Counted from the stretch's first letter, positions 1-10,592 are shown. The stretch is DNA of 64,000 bases from Pseudomonas chlororaphis subsp. aurantiaca (GCF_013466605.1 NZ_CP059162.1:2232001-2296000), one strand, 5' to 3'. The notes: generated by a model from the sequence alone, not told the origin. Numbers and translations: made by a program.

Positions 1-357
1 GCGGATTTCGACTTGTCCCTGGCGGACGAGATGGATGCGCAGCCCGCTGCCAAGGATGCTTTCGCGTCCGAGCTGGACGATGTCAACGCCGAGCTGGATC
101 GCTTGTCGCAAAGCCTTGAGCAGCCGGAATTGGCCGAGCCGACCTTTACCGCGGAAGACGCCGCGGGCAGTGCCGACGAAGGGGATTTCGATTTCCTTTC
201 CGGCGCCGACGAAGTGGCGACCAAGCTCGATCTGGCCCAGGCCTACATCGATATGGGCGACAACGATGGCGCGCGGGATATTCTCGGCGAAGTCATCAGC
301 GAAGGTAACGACGGTCAGAAAAGCGAAGCCAAGGAAATGCTCGCGCGTCTGGTCTGA
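1..357 (+). CDS. fimV: FimV C-terminal end (partial)
   Basis: The frame is open from the first base of the window, so this is only the last 118 residues of a longer protein. The segment is acidic and low in complexity, then ends in a short TPR-like helical unit (KLDLAQAYIDMGD, then DGARDILGEVI) closing with KEMLARLV. This is the typical conserved C-terminal domain of FimV, an inner-membrane peptidoglycan-binding protein needed for type IV pilus assembly, twitching and polar localisation. The position upstream of truA and trpF is the usual place of fimV in Pseudomonas. A strong terminator follows directly. Confidence 0.9.
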   Translation, partial: ADFDLSLADEMDAQPAAKDAFASELDDVNAELDRLSQSLEQPELAEPTFTAEDAAGSADEGDFDFLSGADEVATKLDLAQAYIDMGDNDGARDILGEVISEGNDGQKSEAKEMLARLV

Positions 358-373
358 GTCGGCAGTAGCAGCA

Positions 374-408
374 AAAAAACGGCAGCCATCGAGGCTGCCG
401 TTTTTGTT
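374..408 (+). terminator. Rho-independent terminator after fimV
   Basis: A perfect 7-bp stem GGCAGCC / GGCTGCC with a 5-base loop is flanked by A-tracts on the left and a T-tract on the right, so it may work in both directions, for fimV and for the convergent peptidase gene. Confidence 0.85.
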
Positions 409-435
409 TCTGGGTCAATGGCAGCGCTTGTGCTG

Positions 436-1095
436 TCAGGCCAGCAGGTCTTCGTAGAAAGCGCCGAACGGCCGGGTAGGGTGGGCGATCTGGATTTCCA
501 GAATCCACAGGCCGACGTTGGGGCACGCCTCGAAGTTTCCCAGGTCGCCCGCTCGATAAATGGCATGGGGGAAGTCGCTGACCCGGTGCCCCTTGATCTC
601 CAGATTCAGCACCCAGCCCATGGCGCTCGCCTGTTCTTCGGCATAGCGATACAGGGCGGTGCCGGCCACCTTGTGCTCGCACCAGTGATCGCGAACCCGT
701 TCGAACAGGGTTTGGGCTGCCGCGGCGCAGGCTTGCATCTCGGGATCGTTGCCGGTGACGAAGGTCGCGCCGCAATCGCCTTCGTGGCAGTCCCAGACCA
801 CCCCCAGGTCGATAAAGAAGATGTCGTTGTCACCCAGTACCGGATCGCCTTCGGAGCGTTGCTTGAAGGTTTTCAGGGTGTTTGCGCCAAAGCGCACCAG
901 CGCCGGGTGCCAGATCCTGTCCATGCCCAGCTCTGCAAGCACCTCCAGCCCCAGCGCGCGAGCCTGGGACTCGAGCATACCTGGCCGGATGCGTGCGGCT
1001 ATCTGCGTGATGGCTTCCCAGGTCTTGTGCTTGGCGTGGAGCATGCCTTGCAGGCTGTAGGTGAGGCCTACGGCCTCCTTGTTGATGGCAGTCAT
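436..1095 (-). CDS. M24-family metallopeptidase (Xaa-Pro aminopeptidase-like)
   Basis: 219 aa. The pita-bread fold ligands of family M24 can be traced: two Asp in the FFIDLG...EGDCGATF region, His in GHRVSDFPHA, and two Glu in the C-terminal ILEIQIAH and FYEDLLA segments. The protein is much shorter than a full aminopeptidase P and lacks the N-terminal creatinase domain, so it resembles the single-domain M24 group that includes methionine aminopeptidase. Substrate is not predictable. It lies on the opposite strand to its neighbours, between fimV and truA, as a single-gene unit; a palindrome 35 bp upstream of the start may regulate it. Confidence 0.75.
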   Translation of the reverse strand: MTAINKEAVGLTYSLQGMLHAKHKTWEAITQIAARIRPGMLESQARALGLEVLAELGMDRIWHPALVRFGANTLKTFKQRSEGDPVLGDNDIFFIDLGVVWDCHEGDCGATFVTGNDPEMQACAAAAQTLFERVRDHWCEHKVAGTALYRYAEEQASAMGWVLNLEIKGHRVSDFPHAIYRAGDLGNFEACPNVGLWILEIQIAHPTRPFGAFYEDLLA

Positions 1096-1129
1096 TGGTC
1101 GGGTTCCGGTCGAGTGGATTTATGCTTAT

Positions 1130-1153
1130 CGCTATATATTTTTCTATATAGCG
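1130..1153. promoter_or_regulatory. Perfect AT-rich palindrome upstream of the M24 gene
   Basis: CGCTATATA, six bases, TATATAGCG: a 9-bp perfect inverted repeat that ends 35 bp upstream of the minus-strand start codon at 1095. Its place suggests an operator or promoter-overlapping site; the flanking T-run would also allow a weak terminator reading to the right. Function is inferred only. Confidence 0.4.
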
Positions 1154-1325
1154 TTTTTCCTGGTTTTCACGCAATCCTGTTTGCGTTCGCCGGCGCATAA
1201 TCGGCAAACCTCAACTAAAAGCGGGCCGCGCATGGCGTCTGTCTGCGCGCGCCTTATAATGGCCGCCTTTGCGCATATCAGCAGGCTGTAAGTTCTTGGC
1301 AAATATAGATAACGCGGCCGCCGAA

Positions 1326-2150
1326 ATGGCGGCCGCAGGCTTTTTCAGAATCGCGTTGGGTGTCGAATACAAGGGCTCGCGTTATCGCGGCTGGCAGCGT
1401 CAGGCTTCCGGTGTCCCTAGTGTCCAGGAAACCCTCGAGAAGGCGCTGTCCCGGGTGGCGGATTCGCCGGTGCTGCTGTCTTGCGCCGGGCGTACCGACG
1501 CCGGCGTGCACGCCTGCGGGCAGGTGGTGCACTTCGATACCCAGGCCGAGCGTTCGATGAAGGCGTGGGTAATGGGGGCCAATATCAATCTGCCCCACGA
1601 CATCAGTGTGAGCTGGGCCAAGGTCATGCCGGCGCATTTTCATGCACGGTTCAAGGCGATTGCCCGCCGCTATCGCTACGTGATCTACAACGACCAGATC
1701 CGTCCGGCGCACCTGAACGAGGAGATCACCTGGAATCATCGTCCGCTGGATGTCGAGCGGATGGCCGAGGCCGCCCAGCATCTGGTGGGCACCCATGATT
1801 TCAGCGCATTCCGCGCCGGGCAGTGCCAGGCCAAGTCGCCGATCAAGGAAATCCATCATCTGCGGGTCACCCGCCACGGCAAGATGATTGTCCTGGATAT
1901 CCGCGCCAGCGCGTTCCTGCATCACATGGTGCGCAATATCGCCGGGGTGCTGATGACCATCGGCGCGGGCGAGCGTCCGGTAGAGTGGGCCAGGGAGGTG
2001 CTGGAGAGCCGGATTCGCCGCACGGGCGGGGTGACGGCGCATCCTTTCGGCCTGTATCTGGTGCAGGTCGAGTACCACGATGAGTTCGAGTTGCCCGAGC
2101 GATACATCGGGCCACATTTCCTCACCGGCTTCTCGGAACTTGACGGCTGA
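1326..2150 (+). CDS. truA: tRNA pseudouridine(38-40) synthase TruA
   Basis: Converts uridines 38-40 in the anticodon arm of tRNAs to pseudouridine. Visible family motifs are IALGVEYKGSRYRGWQRQ near the N-terminus, the catalytic-Asp motif CAGRTDAGVHACGQVVHF, and HHMVRNIAGVLMTIG near the C-terminus. With the ATG at 1326 the protein has 274 aa, close to the E. coli length; a TTG at 1296 would add 10 residues and is possible. The ATG lies in the loop of a 9-bp perfect hairpin (1314-1336). trpF follows after 64 bp. Confidence 0.93.
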   Translation: MAAAGFFRIALGVEYKGSRYRGWQRQASGVPSVQETLEKALSRVADSPVLLSCAGRTDAGVHACGQVVHFDTQAERSMKAWVMGANINLPHDISVSWAKVMPAHFHARFKAIARRYRYVIYNDQIRPAHLNEEITWNHRPLDVERMAEAAQHLVGTHDFSAFRAGQCQAKSPIKEIHHLRVTRHGKMIVLDIRASAFLHHMVRNIAGVLMTIGAGERPVEWAREVLESRIRRTGGVTAHPFGLYLVQVEYHDEFELPERYIGPHFLTGFSELDG

Positions 2151-2214
2151 CGCCCGGAAAAGCATTTGCTACCATCCGGGACTTTCCCTGGATTTGCCCT
2201 GAGGTTTAAACGAC

Positions 2215-2838
2215 ATGTCAGCCGTTCGCAGCAAAATTTGTGGGATTACCCGCATTGAGGATGCGTTGGCGGCGGTCGAGGCCGGGGCCGATGCCATCGG
2301 GCTGGTGTTCTACGCCAAGAGCCCGCGAGCGGTGAACGTCCAGCAGGCGCGGGCAATCATTGCCGTGCTGCCGCCGTTCGTGACCACCGTGGGCCTGTTC
2401 GTCAATGCCAGCCGCTGCGAGCTGGGCGAGATCCTCGATGCGGTGCCGCTGGACCTGTTGCAGTTTCATGGCGATGAAACTCCGGCGGACTGCGAGGGCT
2501 ATCACCGGCCTTACATCAAGGCGCTGCGAGTCAAGGCCGGCGACGATATTGCCGGCAGTTGCGCGGCTTATGCGCGGGCCAGTGGCATCCTGCTCGATAC
2601 CTATGTCGAGGGCGTGCCCGGTGGAACCGGCGAAGCCTTCGACTGGTCACTGGTACCGCAAGGCTTGAGCAAGCCGATCATCCTGGCCGGTGGCTTGACC
2701 GTCGAGAATGTCGGCCAGGCGATAGCGCAGGTTCGCCCGTACGCGGTGGATGTCAGCGGTGGGGTGGAGCAGAGCAAGGGCATCAAGGATCACGCAAAGA
2801 TTCGCGCATTTATGCAGGCCGTTCGCGGCAGCTGTTAG
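2215..2838 (+). CDS. trpF: Phosphoribosylanthranilate isomerase
   Basis: 207 aa, TIM barrel enzyme of tryptophan synthesis, isomerising N-(5-phosphoribosyl)anthranilate to CdRP. Signature pieces are [20 protein letters not shown] with the catalytic Cys, [25 protein letters not shown], the Asp-containing LLDTY, and the phosphate-binding end [14 protein letters not shown]...VDVSGGVE. In Pseudomonas trpF is separated from the other trp genes and sits beside truA and accD, as here. Confidence 0.95.
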   Translation: MSAVRSKICGITRIEDALAAVEAGADAIGLVFYAKSPRAVNVQQARAIIAVLPPFVTTVGLFVNASRCELGEILDAVPLDLLQFHGDETPADCEGYHRPYIKALRVKAGDDIAGSCAAYARASGILLDTYVEGVPGGTGEAFDWSLVPQGLSKPIILAGGLTVENVGQAIAQVRPYAVDVSGGVEQSKGIKDHAKIRAFMQAVRGSC

Positions 2839-3106
2839 TCGATGTGACGGCTGGCAGTCTGCCGCCGTCCATAACACCACTGTACAAAACAGGCCGGCAC
2901 CGTCGCTGGGCGGGCCGAAATCGAAGTGGCAACCGCTCTATCCGGGGGTTGCCGGGATGGCTGAGGAACCGTTCGGTACAGGCAGGTCAAGCTCGCGCTG
3001 ACCGCGGTAGCGAACAGATCATCGCCGCACACATGAATTTAGCTCAAGGGCATACGCGGGGCCGCGAACCAGAGCGTTCGGGCCGCCGGTACTGGAGAAA
3101 GAAAGC

Positions 3107-4027
3107 ATGAGCAACTGGTTAGTAGACAAACTGATCCCTTCGATCATGCGTTCCGAGGTGAAGAAAAGCTCGGTGCCTGAAGGTCTGTGGCACAAGTGCC
3201 CATCCTGCGAGGCGGTGCTGTATCGTCCGGAGCTGGAAAAGACCCTGGACGTTTGCCCCAAGTGCAACCATCACATGCGCATCGGCGCTCGCGCCCGCAT
3301 CGACATTTTCCTCGACGCTGAAGGCCGTGCCGAACTGGGTGCCGACCTGGAGCCGGTAGACCGTCTGAAGTTCCGCGACGGCAAGAAGTACAAGGATCGC
3401 CTGACCGCGGCCCAGAAGCAGACCGGTGAAAAGGACGCGCTGATTTCCATGAGCGGTACCCTGCTGGGTATGCCGGTAGTGGTGTCGGCGTTCGAGTTCT
3501 CCTTCATGGGCGGTTCCATGGGTGCCATTGTCGGCGAGCGTTTTGTGCGTGCCGCCAACTACGCGCTGGAAAAGCGTTGCCCGATGGTCTGTTTCTCCGC
3601 TTCCGGCGGTGCGCGGATGCAGGAAGCGCTGATCTCCCTGATGCAGATGGCCAAGACCTCCGCGGTGTTGGCGCGCCTGCGTGAAGAAGGGCTGCCATTC
3701 ATTTCCGTGTTGACCGACCCGGTCTACGGTGGCGTTTCCGCCAGTCTGGCCATGTTGGGTGACGTGATTGTCGCCGAACCCAAGGCCCTGGTCGGTTTCG
3801 CCGGGCCTCGCGTGATCGAGCAGACCGTGCGTGAAAAACTGCCGGAAGGTTTCCAGCGCAGCGAGTTCCTGCTGGAGCATGGCGCCATCGATATGATCGT
3901 CCCGCGTCAGGAACTACGTCCGCGCCTGGGCAATCTGCTGGCTCAACTGATGGGCTTGCCGACGCCTGAATTCGTGGCCGCGCCTGTCGAGGCGATCGTG
4001 GTGCCTCCGATGCCTGCAAACATATGA
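3107..4027 (+). CDS. accD: Acetyl-CoA carboxylase carboxyltransferase subunit beta
   Basis: 306 aa. With AccA it transfers the carboxyl group from biotin to acetyl-CoA, giving malonyl-CoA. The N-terminal zinc ribbon is seen as Cys31-Cys34 and Cys50-Cys53; the crotonase-like body contains [14 protein letters not shown] and [14 protein letters not shown] clear ribosome-binding site (GGAGAAAGAAAGC) precedes the ATG. The 268 bp between trpF and accD hold no gene and probably carry the promoter. The stop overlaps the folC start (ATGA), so the two are translationally coupled. Confidence 0.96.
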   Translation: MSNWLVDKLIPSIMRSEVKKSSVPEGLWHKCPSCEAVLYRPELEKTLDVCPKCNHHMRIGARARIDIFLDAEGRAELGADLEPVDRLKFRDGKKYKDRLTAAQKQTGEKDALISMSGTLLGMPVVVSAFEFSFMGGSMGAIVGERFVRAANYALEKRCPMVCFSASGGARMQEALISLMQMAKTSAVLARLREEGLPFISVLTDPVYGGVSASLAMLGDVIVAEPKALVGFAGPRVIEQTVREKLPEGFQRSEFLLEHGAIDMIVPRQELRPRLGNLLAQLMGLPTPEFVAAPVEAIVVPPMPANI

Positions 4028-5331
4028 CTGAGCGTACCCTTGGCGACTGGCTTGCCTACCTTGAGCAGTTGCATCCGTCAGCCATCGACATGGGGTTGGA
4101 GCGCTCGCAAGAAGTAGCATCCCGCATGGGATTGGGCAGGCTGGCGCCTCGGGTCATCACGGTGACCGGTACCAACGGCAAGGGTTCTACCTGTGCGTTC
4201 GTGGCGTCTTTGCTGCGAGCCCAGGGGCTGAAGGTCGGTGTCTACAATTCTCCCCATCTGTTGCGCTACAACGAGCGCGTACAGATCGATGGCGTCGAAG
4301 TCAGCGATGCCGAGTTGTGCGAGGCTTTTGTCGCGGTCGAAGCCGGGCGTGGTGAAATTTCCCTGACTTATTTCGAGATGGGTACTTTGGCGGCCTTCTG
4401 GCTGTTCCAGCGTGCCGGTCTCGATGCGGTGGTGCTGGAGGTCGGCCTGGGTGGGCGCCTGGATGCGGTCAACCTTGTGGATGCCGATCTGGCGCTGGTC
4501 ACCAGCATCGGTGTCGATCATGCCGATTACCTGGGCGACACCCGTGAATCCGTAGCCTTCGAGAAGGCCGGCATTTTCCGCCAGGGCGCGCCTGCGCTCT
4601 GCGGTGACCTGAATCCTCCCCAGCCCCTGCTGGACAAAGCGCGTGAGTTGAGCTGCCCGTTCTTCCTGCGCGGTCGTGATTTCGACCTGGGGATTACCGA
4701 TGCGAACTGGCAGTGGCGTGGCCTCGATGCGCAGGGCAATGCCGTCGAATTGTGGGATCTGCCGCTGCTCGATCTGCCCATGGAGAACGCTGCGCTGGCC
4801 TTGCAGGCCTATTTGCTGCTGGGGCTGCCTTGGCAGGCCGAGTGCATCGCCGGAGCCTTGCAGCAGACGCGTGTGGTCGGGCGCCTGGATCGCCGTCAGT
4901 TCGAATGGCAGGGCAAGCGCCTGAGCCTGTTGCTGGATGTCGGGCACAACCCCCATGCCGCAGAATATCTGGCCGAGCGCCTGATGCGCCGACCTGTGGC
5001 GGGCAAGCGCCTGGCGGTATTCGGCTTGTTGGCGGACAAGGATCTGGAAGGCGTGGTTGCCCGTCTGGATGCCTGTGTCGAGCGTTGGGCGGTGGCGCCG
5101 CTGGATTCTACTCGCGCGCGTCCCGTTGCGGACTTGCAGGCGGCACTGGAGAACCTTGGGGCTTCGGTAACGTCTTACGAGAGTGTCGCCGCTGCCTTGG
5201 AAGGGCAGTGTGCGCAGGCTACGGCCGAAGACGAGATTCTGCTGTTCGGATCTTTTTATTGTGTTGCCGAGGCGCTCGAGTGGCTCGCTCGGCGCTCCAC
5301 GGAGGAAGCTGCACATGGCTATGCTGGATAA
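4024..5331 (+). CDS. folC: Bifunctional folylpolyglutamate / dihydrofolate synthase
   Basis: 435 aa, Mur-ligase family enzyme that adds glutamate to dihydropteroate and to folates. The P-loop [11 protein letters not shown], the motif [12 protein letters not shown], the residues [14 protein letters not shown] and the C-terminal ligase part with [10 protein letters not shown] are all visible. The start overlaps the accD stop by 4 bp, and its last 17 bp overlap the next gene, so accD-folC-SPOR appears to be one transcript. Confidence 0.95.
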   Translation: MTERTLGDWLAYLEQLHPSAIDMGLERSQEVASRMGLGRLAPRVITVTGTNGKGSTCAFVASLLRAQGLKVGVYNSPHLLRYNERVQIDGVEVSDAELCEAFVAVEAGRGEISLTYFEMGTLAAFWLFQRAGLDAVVLEVGLGGRLDAVNLVDADLALVTSIGVDHADYLGDTRESVAFEKAGIFRQGAPALCGDLNPPQPLLDKARELSCPFFLRGRDFDLGITDANWQWRGLDAQGNAVELWDLPLLDLPMENAALALQAYLLLGLPWQAECIAGALQQTRVVGRLDRRQFEWQGKRLSLLLDVGHNPHAAEYLAERLMRRPVAGKRLAVFGLLADKDLEGVVARLDACVERWAVAPLDSTRARPVADLQAALENLGASVTSYESVAAALEGQCAQATAEDEILLFGSFYCVAEALEWLARRSTEEAAHGYAG

Positions 5332-6001
5332 CGTCTACAAGCAGCGAATGGTTGGGGCCCTGGTTCTGGTGGCGTTGGCGGTGATTTTCCTGCCGATGCT
5401 GTTTTCCCGCGAAGATGAGCAGCGGCATGTCAATGTCGAGGCGCCGGCAGCACCTCAGTTCCCCGCGGTAACCCAGATCCAGGTCGAGCCTGTGGCGGTG
5501 CCCGAGCCGCAGGCGTTGCCACAAGAGCCGGTACCCACCGATGAAGAGGTAGCTCAGCAGGCCGCGCCTTCGATGCCGATTGCTCCAGGTGCCCCGATTG
5601 CTTCAGTTCCAGCCCCGATTCCGACTCCGGCGCCGCCAGTCGCTGCGAGCAAGCCAGTGGCTCCGCCGCCTGCACCCGCGCCCAAGCCGGCTCCGGCCCA
5701 GCCGATTGCCGCAGCGCCAGCCAAGCCCGATGCGACCCCAAGCCGTGTCGATGCGAATGGCCTGTCGGTCAGCTGGTCGGTGCAACTGGCCAGCCTGTCC
5801 AGTCGGGAAAGTGCTGAAAACCTGCAGAAAACCTTGCGCAGCCAGGGTTACAACGCCTATATCCGTTCCGCCGATGGCAAGAACCGGGTATTCGTCGGTC
5901 CGTTGATCGAGCGGGCCGAGGCAGACCGCCTGCGCGATTTGCTGAGCCGTCAGCAGAAACTCAAGGGTTTTGTCGTGCGCTTCCAGCCTGAACGCGGTTA
6001 A
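5315..6001 (+). CDS. SPOR-domain membrane protein
   Basis: 228 aa. A short cytoplasmic N-terminus is followed by one transmembrane helix (GALVLVALAVIFLPMLF), a long Pro/Ala-rich periplasmic linker and a C-terminal SPOR domain that should bind denuded septal peptidoglycan, as in DedD/FtsN-type division proteins. The start at 5315 is chosen because of the GGAGGAAG ribosome-binding site and because the first residues [11 protein letters not shown] are typical; upstream codons lie inside folC. It is the usual gene between folC and cvpA in pseudomonads. Confidence 0.9.
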   Translation: MAMLDNVYKQRMVGALVLVALAVIFLPMLFSREDEQRHVNVEAPAAPQFPAVTQIQVEPVAVPEPQALPQEPVPTDEEVAQQAAPSMPIAPGAPIASVPAPIPTPAPPVAASKPVAPPPAPAPKPAPAQPIAAAPAKPDATPSRVDANGLSVSWSVQLASLSSRESAENLQKTLRSQGYNAYIRSADGKNRVFVGPLIERAEADRLRDLLSRQQKLKGFVVRFQPERG

Positions 6002-6099
6002 GGCTATCGCCTTGATTTGCAAAGCACAGTGAATCGCAGCTTACCGACGGCCATGCGCTCTGTTAAAATGCGCCGCCTTATCCGTCTGTAGGCTGCACT

Positions 6100-6657
6100 G
6101 TGCCATTTACCTGGGTTGACTGGGCGATCGTTGCAATCATCGCCATCTCCGCTTTGATCAGTTTGAGCCGCGGCTTCGTCAAAGAAGCGCTGTCGCTGCT
6201 TACCTGGATCGTCGCAGGAGTCGTTGCCTGGATGTTTGGTGGCTCTCTGTCCGAATACCTCGGCGGATATATCGAGACTCCCTCGGCTCGCGTGATCGCG
6301 GGCTGTGCCATCATGTTTGTCGCCACTTTAATCGTGGGCGCAATGATCAATTATCTTATCGGCGAATTGGTTCGCGTCACCGGGCTATCCGGGACCGATC
6401 GATTCCTCGGCATGGCCTTCGGCGCAGCGCGTGGCGCGTTGCTGGTGGTCGTGGCAGTCGGGCTATTGAGCCTGGGGCCGGTACAACAGGATTCCTGGTG
6501 GCAGCAGTCGCGACTGGTGCCACAATTTCTATTGGTTGCAGACTGGTCAAAAAACCTCATATTGGGGTGGAGCAGTCAGTGGCTGGCCAGCGGTATCAGC
6601 GTACCCGCTGAAATACCGTTCAAGGAACAACTCTTACCGGCCAAAACGCCTCAGTAA
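6100..6657 (+). CDS. cvpA: CvpA family protein
   Basis: 185 aa inner-membrane protein starting at GTG. Four hydrophobic segments are visible, and the first part DWAIVAIIAISALISLSRGFVKEALSLL is the CvpA signature. In E. coli CvpA is needed for colicin V export and for membrane or biofilm traits; the exact role is unsettled. It is always close to purF, which starts 41 bp downstream here. Confidence 0.92.
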   Translation: MPFTWVDWAIVAIIAISALISLSRGFVKEALSLLTWIVAGVVAWMFGGSLSEYLGGYIETPSARVIAGCAIMFVATLIVGAMINYLIGELVRVTGLSGTDRFLGMAFGAARGALLVVVAVGLLSLGPVQQDSWWQQSRLVPQFLLVADWSKNLILGWSSQWLASGISVPAEIPFKEQLLPAKTPQ

Positions 6658-6698
6658 GATGTGTTCAGTTCAGTTTCATTAAGTAGGGGTTGTGTCGC

Positions 6699-8204
6699 AT
6701 GTGTGGCATCGTCGGTATCGTCGGTAAGTCGAACGTCAATCAGGCGCTGTATGACGCGCTAACCGTCCTCCAGCACCGCGGCCAGGACGCTGCCGGTATC
6801 GTGACCAGCCATGATGGCCGGTTATTCCTGCGCAAGGACAACGGTCTGGTCCGTGACGTTTTCCATCAACGGCACATGCAGCGCCTGGTCGGTCACATGG
6901 GTATTGGCCATGTGCGTTATCCGACCGCTGGCAGCTCGACTTCGGCCGAAGCTCAACCGTTTTACGTCAACTCGCCTTACGGCATTACCCTGGCGCATAA
7001 CGGTAACCTGACCAATGTTGAACAGCTGGCCAAGGAGATCTACGAATCTGACTTGCGCCACGTCAACACCAATTCCGATTCGGAAGTCCTGCTCAACGTC
7101 TTCGCTCACGAGCTGGCCCAGCGCGGCAAGCTGCAGCCGACCGAAGAAGACGTGTTCGCCGCCGTGACCGACGTGCACAACCGTTGCGTTGGCGGTTATG
7201 CAGTAGTGGCCATGGTCACCGGTTATGGCATCGTCGGCTTCCGCGACCCGCACGGTATTCGCCCGATCGTGTTCGGTCAGCGTCACACCGACGAAGGCGT
7301 CGAATACATGATCGCCTCCGAAAGCGTGTCCCTGGATGTACTGGGCTTCACCCTGATCCGCGACCTGGCGCCGGGCGAAGCGGTCTACATCACTGAAGAC
7401 GGCAAGCTGCATACCCGCCAGTGCGCGACCAATCCGAAACTGACTCCATGCATCTTCGAACACGTCTACCTGGCGCGTCCGGACTCGATCATCGACGGTG
7501 TGTCGGTGTACAAGGCACGCCTGCGCATGGGTGAGAAACTGGCCGAGAAGATCCTGCGCGAGCGTCCGGATCACGATATCGACGTGGTCATCCCGATTCC
7601 GGATACCAGCCGCACCGCGGCGCTGGAGCTGGCGAACCACCTGGGCGTCAAGTTCCGTGAAGGCTTCGTGAAGAACCGCTACATCGGCCGGACCTTCATC
7701 ATGCCGGGCCAGGCTGCGCGGAAAAAATCCGTGCGCCAGAAACTCAATGCCATCGAGCTGGAGTTCCGCGGCAAGAACGTGATGCTGGTGGATGACTCGA
7801 TCGTTCGCGGCACCACCTGCAAGCAGATCATCCAGATGGCCCGTGAAGCCGGCGCGAAGAACGTCTACTTCTGCTCCGCGGCGCCTGCCGTGCGTTTCCC
7901 GAATGTGTACGGCATCGACATGCCGAGCGCGCATGAGCTGATCGCACACAATCGTTCGACTCAGGATGTGGCCGATCTGATCGGCGCCGACTGGCTGATC
8001 TATCAGGATCTGCCTGACCTGATCGAGGCGGTCGGTGGTGGCAAGATCAAGATCGAGAGCTTCGACTGCGCGGTATTCGATGGCAAGTATGTCACCGGCG
8101 ACGTCGATGAGGCCTACCTGAACAAGATCGAAAACGCACGTAACGATGCCTCCAAGGCCAAGACCCAGGCGGTCAGTGCAATCATCGATCTGTACAACAA
8201 CTGA
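6699..8204 (+). CDS. purF: Amidophosphoribosyltransferase
   Basis: 501 aa. First committed step of purine synthesis: PRPP plus glutamine to phosphoribosylamine. The start at 6699 gives MCGIVGIVG, leaving Cys as the N-terminal nucleophile after Met removal; an upstream in-frame start 9 bp earlier would destroy this. The glutaminase domain ([27 protein letters not shown]) is followed by the PRTase domain with the PRPP loop [13 protein letters not shown]. Confidence 0.96.
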   Translation: MCGIVGIVGKSNVNQALYDALTVLQHRGQDAAGIVTSHDGRLFLRKDNGLVRDVFHQRHMQRLVGHMGIGHVRYPTAGSSTSAEAQPFYVNSPYGITLAHNGNLTNVEQLAKEIYESDLRHVNTNSDSEVLLNVFAHELAQRGKLQPTEEDVFAAVTDVHNRCVGGYAVVAMVTGYGIVGFRDPHGIRPIVFGQRHTDEGVEYMIASESVSLDVLGFTLIRDLAPGEAVYITEDGKLHTRQCATNPKLTPCIFEHVYLARPDSIIDGVSVYKARLRMGEKLAEKILRERPDHDIDVVIPIPDTSRTAALELANHLGVKFREGFVKNRYIGRTFIMPGQAARKKSVRQKLNAIELEFRGKNVMLVDDSIVRGTTCKQIIQMAREAGAKNVYFCSAAPAVRFPNVYGIDMPSAHELIAHNRSTQDVADLIGADWLIYQDLPDLIEAVGGGKIKIESFDCAVFDGKYVTGDVDEAYLNKIENARNDASKAKTQAVSAIIDLYNN

Positions 8205-8236
8205 TCTAGAGCATTAAAGACATAGGAGTAGGCGGC

Positions 8237-9448
8237 ATGAGTCAGGATTGGGATGCCGGTCGGCTGGACAGCGACCTTGATGGCGTAGCTTTCGATACCC
8301 TGGCCGTGCGCGCCGGCCAACACCGTACCCCGGAAGGGGAGCACGGTGATCCGATGTTCTTCACCTCCAGTTACGTGTTCCGTACGGCCGCCGATGCGGC
8401 TGCGCGGTTCGCCGGCGAGGTGCCGGGCAATGTCTATTCCCGCTACACCAACCCGACCGTGCGGGCATTCGAAGAGCGCATTGCCGCCCTGGAAGGCGCC
8501 GAGCAGGCGGTGGCCACGGCCACGGGCATGGCGGCGATTCTTTCGGTGGTCATGAGTCTGTGCAGCGCGGGTGACCATGTATTGGTTTCGCGCAGTGTGT
8601 TCGGCTCGACCATCAGTCTGTTCGAAAAGTATTTCAAGCGCTTCGGTATCGAGGTCGATTACGTACCCCTGGCGGACCTGTCCGGCTGGGATGCGGCAAT
8701 CAAGGCCAATACCAAGTTGCTGTTCGTTGAGTCGCCGTCCAACCCGCTCGCCGAGCTGGTGGATATCGCTGCGCTGTCCGAAGTGGCTCACGCCAAGGGC
8801 GCGATGCTGGTGGTCGACAACTGTTTCTGCACGCCGGCGCTGCAACAGCCGCTGAAGCTGGGCGCGGACGTGGTGGTGCACTCGGCAACCAAGTTCATCG
8901 ACGGCCAGGGTCGTTGCATGGGCGGTGTGGTGGCTGGTCGCAGCGAACAAATGAAAGAAGTGGTGGGTTTCCTGCGTACCGCGGGGCCGACCCTGAGTCC
9001 GTTCAACGCCTGGATTTTCCTCAAGGGCCTCGAGACCCTCAACCTGCGTATGCGCGCCCATTGTGCCAATGCCCAGGCCCTGGCCGAATGGCTGGAGCAG
9101 CAGGACGGCATCGAGAAGGTGCATTACGCCGGTCTGCCAAGCCATCCGCAATACGAGTTGGCCAAGCGTCAGCAGCGTGGTTTCGGTGCGGTGGTGAGCT
9201 TCGAGGTCAAGGGTGGCAAGGAAGGGGCCTGGCGTTTTATCGACGCCACTCGCCTGATCTCCATTACCGCCAACCTGGGCGATAGCAAAACCACCATCAC
9301 TCACCCGAGCACCACCTCTCACGGCCGTCTGGCGCCGCAAGAGCGTGAAGCGGCGGGCATTCGTGACAGCCTGATTCGTATCGCTGTCGGCCTTGAGGAT
9401 GTGGTAGACCTGCAAGCCGATCTGGCGCGCGGCTTGGCAGCCTTGTGA
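8237..9448 (+). CDS. metZ: O-succinylhomoserine sulfhydrylase
   Basis: 403 aa PLP enzyme that makes homocysteine directly from O-succinylhomoserine and sulfide, the methionine route used by pseudomonads. The PLP lysine lies in [14 protein letters not shown]; other family blocks are [15 protein letters not shown] and [16 protein letters not shown]. The neighbour purF and the ribosome-binding site TAGGAGTAGG support the call over cystathionine gamma-synthase or MetB, which are close relatives. Confidence 0.93.
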   Translation: MSQDWDAGRLDSDLDGVAFDTLAVRAGQHRTPEGEHGDPMFFTSSYVFRTAADAAARFAGEVPGNVYSRYTNPTVRAFEERIAALEGAEQAVATATGMAAILSVVMSLCSAGDHVLVSRSVFGSTISLFEKYFKRFGIEVDYVPLADLSGWDAAIKANTKLLFVESPSNPLAELVDIAALSEVAHAKGAMLVVDNCFCTPALQQPLKLGADVVVHSATKFIDGQGRCMGGVVAGRSEQMKEVVGFLRTAGPTLSPFNAWIFLKGLETLNLRMRAHCANAQALAEWLEQQDGIEKVHYAGLPSHPQYELAKRQQRGFGAVVSFEVKGGKEGAWRFIDATRLISITANLGDSKTTITHPSTTSHGRLAPQEREAAGIRDSLIRIAVGLEDVVDLQADLARGLAAL

Positions 9449-10221
9449 TCGAGTTGTCCGAGCAGCAGAGTATTGCCAACGGCCGCGTTGCGCTGGTGAC
9501 CGGCGCGGCACGCGGTATCGGCCTGGGCATTGCCGCCTGGCTGATCAGCGAAGGCTGGCAGGTGGTGTTGACTGATCTGGACCGCGTACGCGGCTCCCAG
9601 GTGGCCAAGGTCCTGGGTGACAGTGCCTGGTTCATCGGCATGGATGTGGCGGATGAGGCGCAGGTCGCCCTGGGTGTCGCCGAAGTGCTGGGGCAGTTCG
9701 GGCGCCTCGATGCACTGGTGTGCAATGCGGCGGTCGCCGATCCACGCAATATCACCCTGGAAAGCCTCGACCTGGCTTACTGGAATCGCGTGCTGGCGGT
9801 GAACCTCAGCGGTCCGATGCTCCTGGCCAAGCACTGTGCGCCGTATCTGCGTGCCCACGGTGGAGCCATCGTCAACCTGGCGTCTACCCGTGCCCGGCAA
9901 TCGGAACCCGACACTGAAGCCTATGCGGCGAGCAAGGGCGGCCTGCTGGCCTTGACCCATGCATTGGCCATGAGTCTGGGGCCTGAGATTCGGGTCAATG
10001 CGGTCAGCCCTGGCTGGATCGATGCCCGGGATCCGGCGGCGCGTCGGGCCGAACCTTTGAGCGATGCCGATCATGCCCAGCATCCGGCAGGCAGGGTAGG
10101 CACGGTCGAAGATGTGGCGGCGATGGTGGCTTGGCTGTTGTCGAAGAACTCCGGTTTTGTCACTGGCCAGGAGTTTGTGGTCGACGGCGGCATGAGCAAG
10201 AAAATGATTTATCGCGATTGA
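9445..10221 (+). CDS. SDR family oxidoreductase
   Basis: 258 aa, GTG start overlapping the metZ stop. The classical short-chain dehydrogenase landmarks are present: NAD(P)-binding [10 protein letters not shown], the NAAVADP region (NAG-like), the catalytic Ser in [10 protein letters not shown], Tyr and Lys in YAASKGG, and the C-terminal [16 protein letters not shown]. The Asp at the end of the second strand (LTDLDRV) favours NAD. Substrate is unknown; the overlap suggests coexpression with metZ. Confidence 0.88.
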   Translation: MIELSEQQSIANGRVALVTGAARGIGLGIAAWLISEGWQVVLTDLDRVRGSQVAKVLGDSAWFIGMDVADEAQVALGVAEVLGQFGRLDALVCNAAVADPRNITLESLDLAYWNRVLAVNLSGPMLLAKHCAPYLRAHGGAIVNLASTRARQSEPDTEAYAASKGGLLALTHALAMSLGPEIRVNAVSPGWIDARDPAARRAEPLSDADHAQHPAGRVGTVEDVAAMVAWLLSKNSGFVTGQEFVVDGGMSKKMIYRD

Positions 10222-10330
10222 TGGCGTGTGAAGGACGCAGCGAGCGCGGCTTGAGGTCGCCGGTGTTGTCGATCCCTTCTGCAGGTGTTGTCGTGATTTT
10301 GTCTTTTTCAGAAAAACTTCAAGCAGGGTA

Positions 10331-10359
10331 TTGACTTAGCATCGGTATCTGCGTAAATT
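10331..10359 (+). promoter_or_regulatory. Sigma-70 promoter of the tRNA cluster
   Basis: TTGACT at 10331-10336, a 17-bp spacer and TAAATT at 10354-10359, 21 bp before the first tRNA. It probably drives all three tRNAs. Confidence 0.65.
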
Positions 10360-10380
10360 TCGCGGCCTCAACGAAGCAAA

Positions 10381-10456
10381 GGGTGATTAGCTCAGCCGGG
10401 AGAGCATCTGCCTTACAAGCAGAGGGTCGGCGGTTCGATCCCGTCATCACCCACCA
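10381..10456 (+). tRNA. tRNA-Val (anticodon TAC)
   Basis: 76-nt cloverleaf: acceptor GGGTGAT pairing with ATCACCC, anticodon stem TCTGC/GCAGA with loop CTTACAA, T arm GGTTCGATCCC type, and encoded CCA end. Confidence 0.97.
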
Positions 10457-10515
10457 CTTCTTGAGTATCTTTCGAAAGAAAGGCGGAGGCTTCCACGGAA
10501 GCATCCAACCGACGC

Positions 10516-10592
10516 GCAGCGGTAGTTCAGTCGGTTAGAATACCGGCCTGTCACGCCGGGGGTCGCGGGTTCGAGTCCCGTCCGCTGCGCCA
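10516..10592 (+). tRNA. tRNA-Asp (anticodon GTC), copy 1
   Basis: 77-nt cloverleaf: acceptor GCAGCGG/CCGCTGC, anticodon stem CCGGC/GCCGG around CTGTCAC, discriminator G and encoded CCA. The mature sequence is identical to the second copy 101 bp downstream. Confidence 0.97.

Noticed and set aside
2879..2893. CTGTACAAAACAG upstream of accD looked like a LexA box
   Set aside because: The gap between CTG and CAG is 7 bases, not 10.
6822..7949. Long minus-strand frame inside purF
   Set aside because: Shadow of purF, no ribosome-binding site and no family features.
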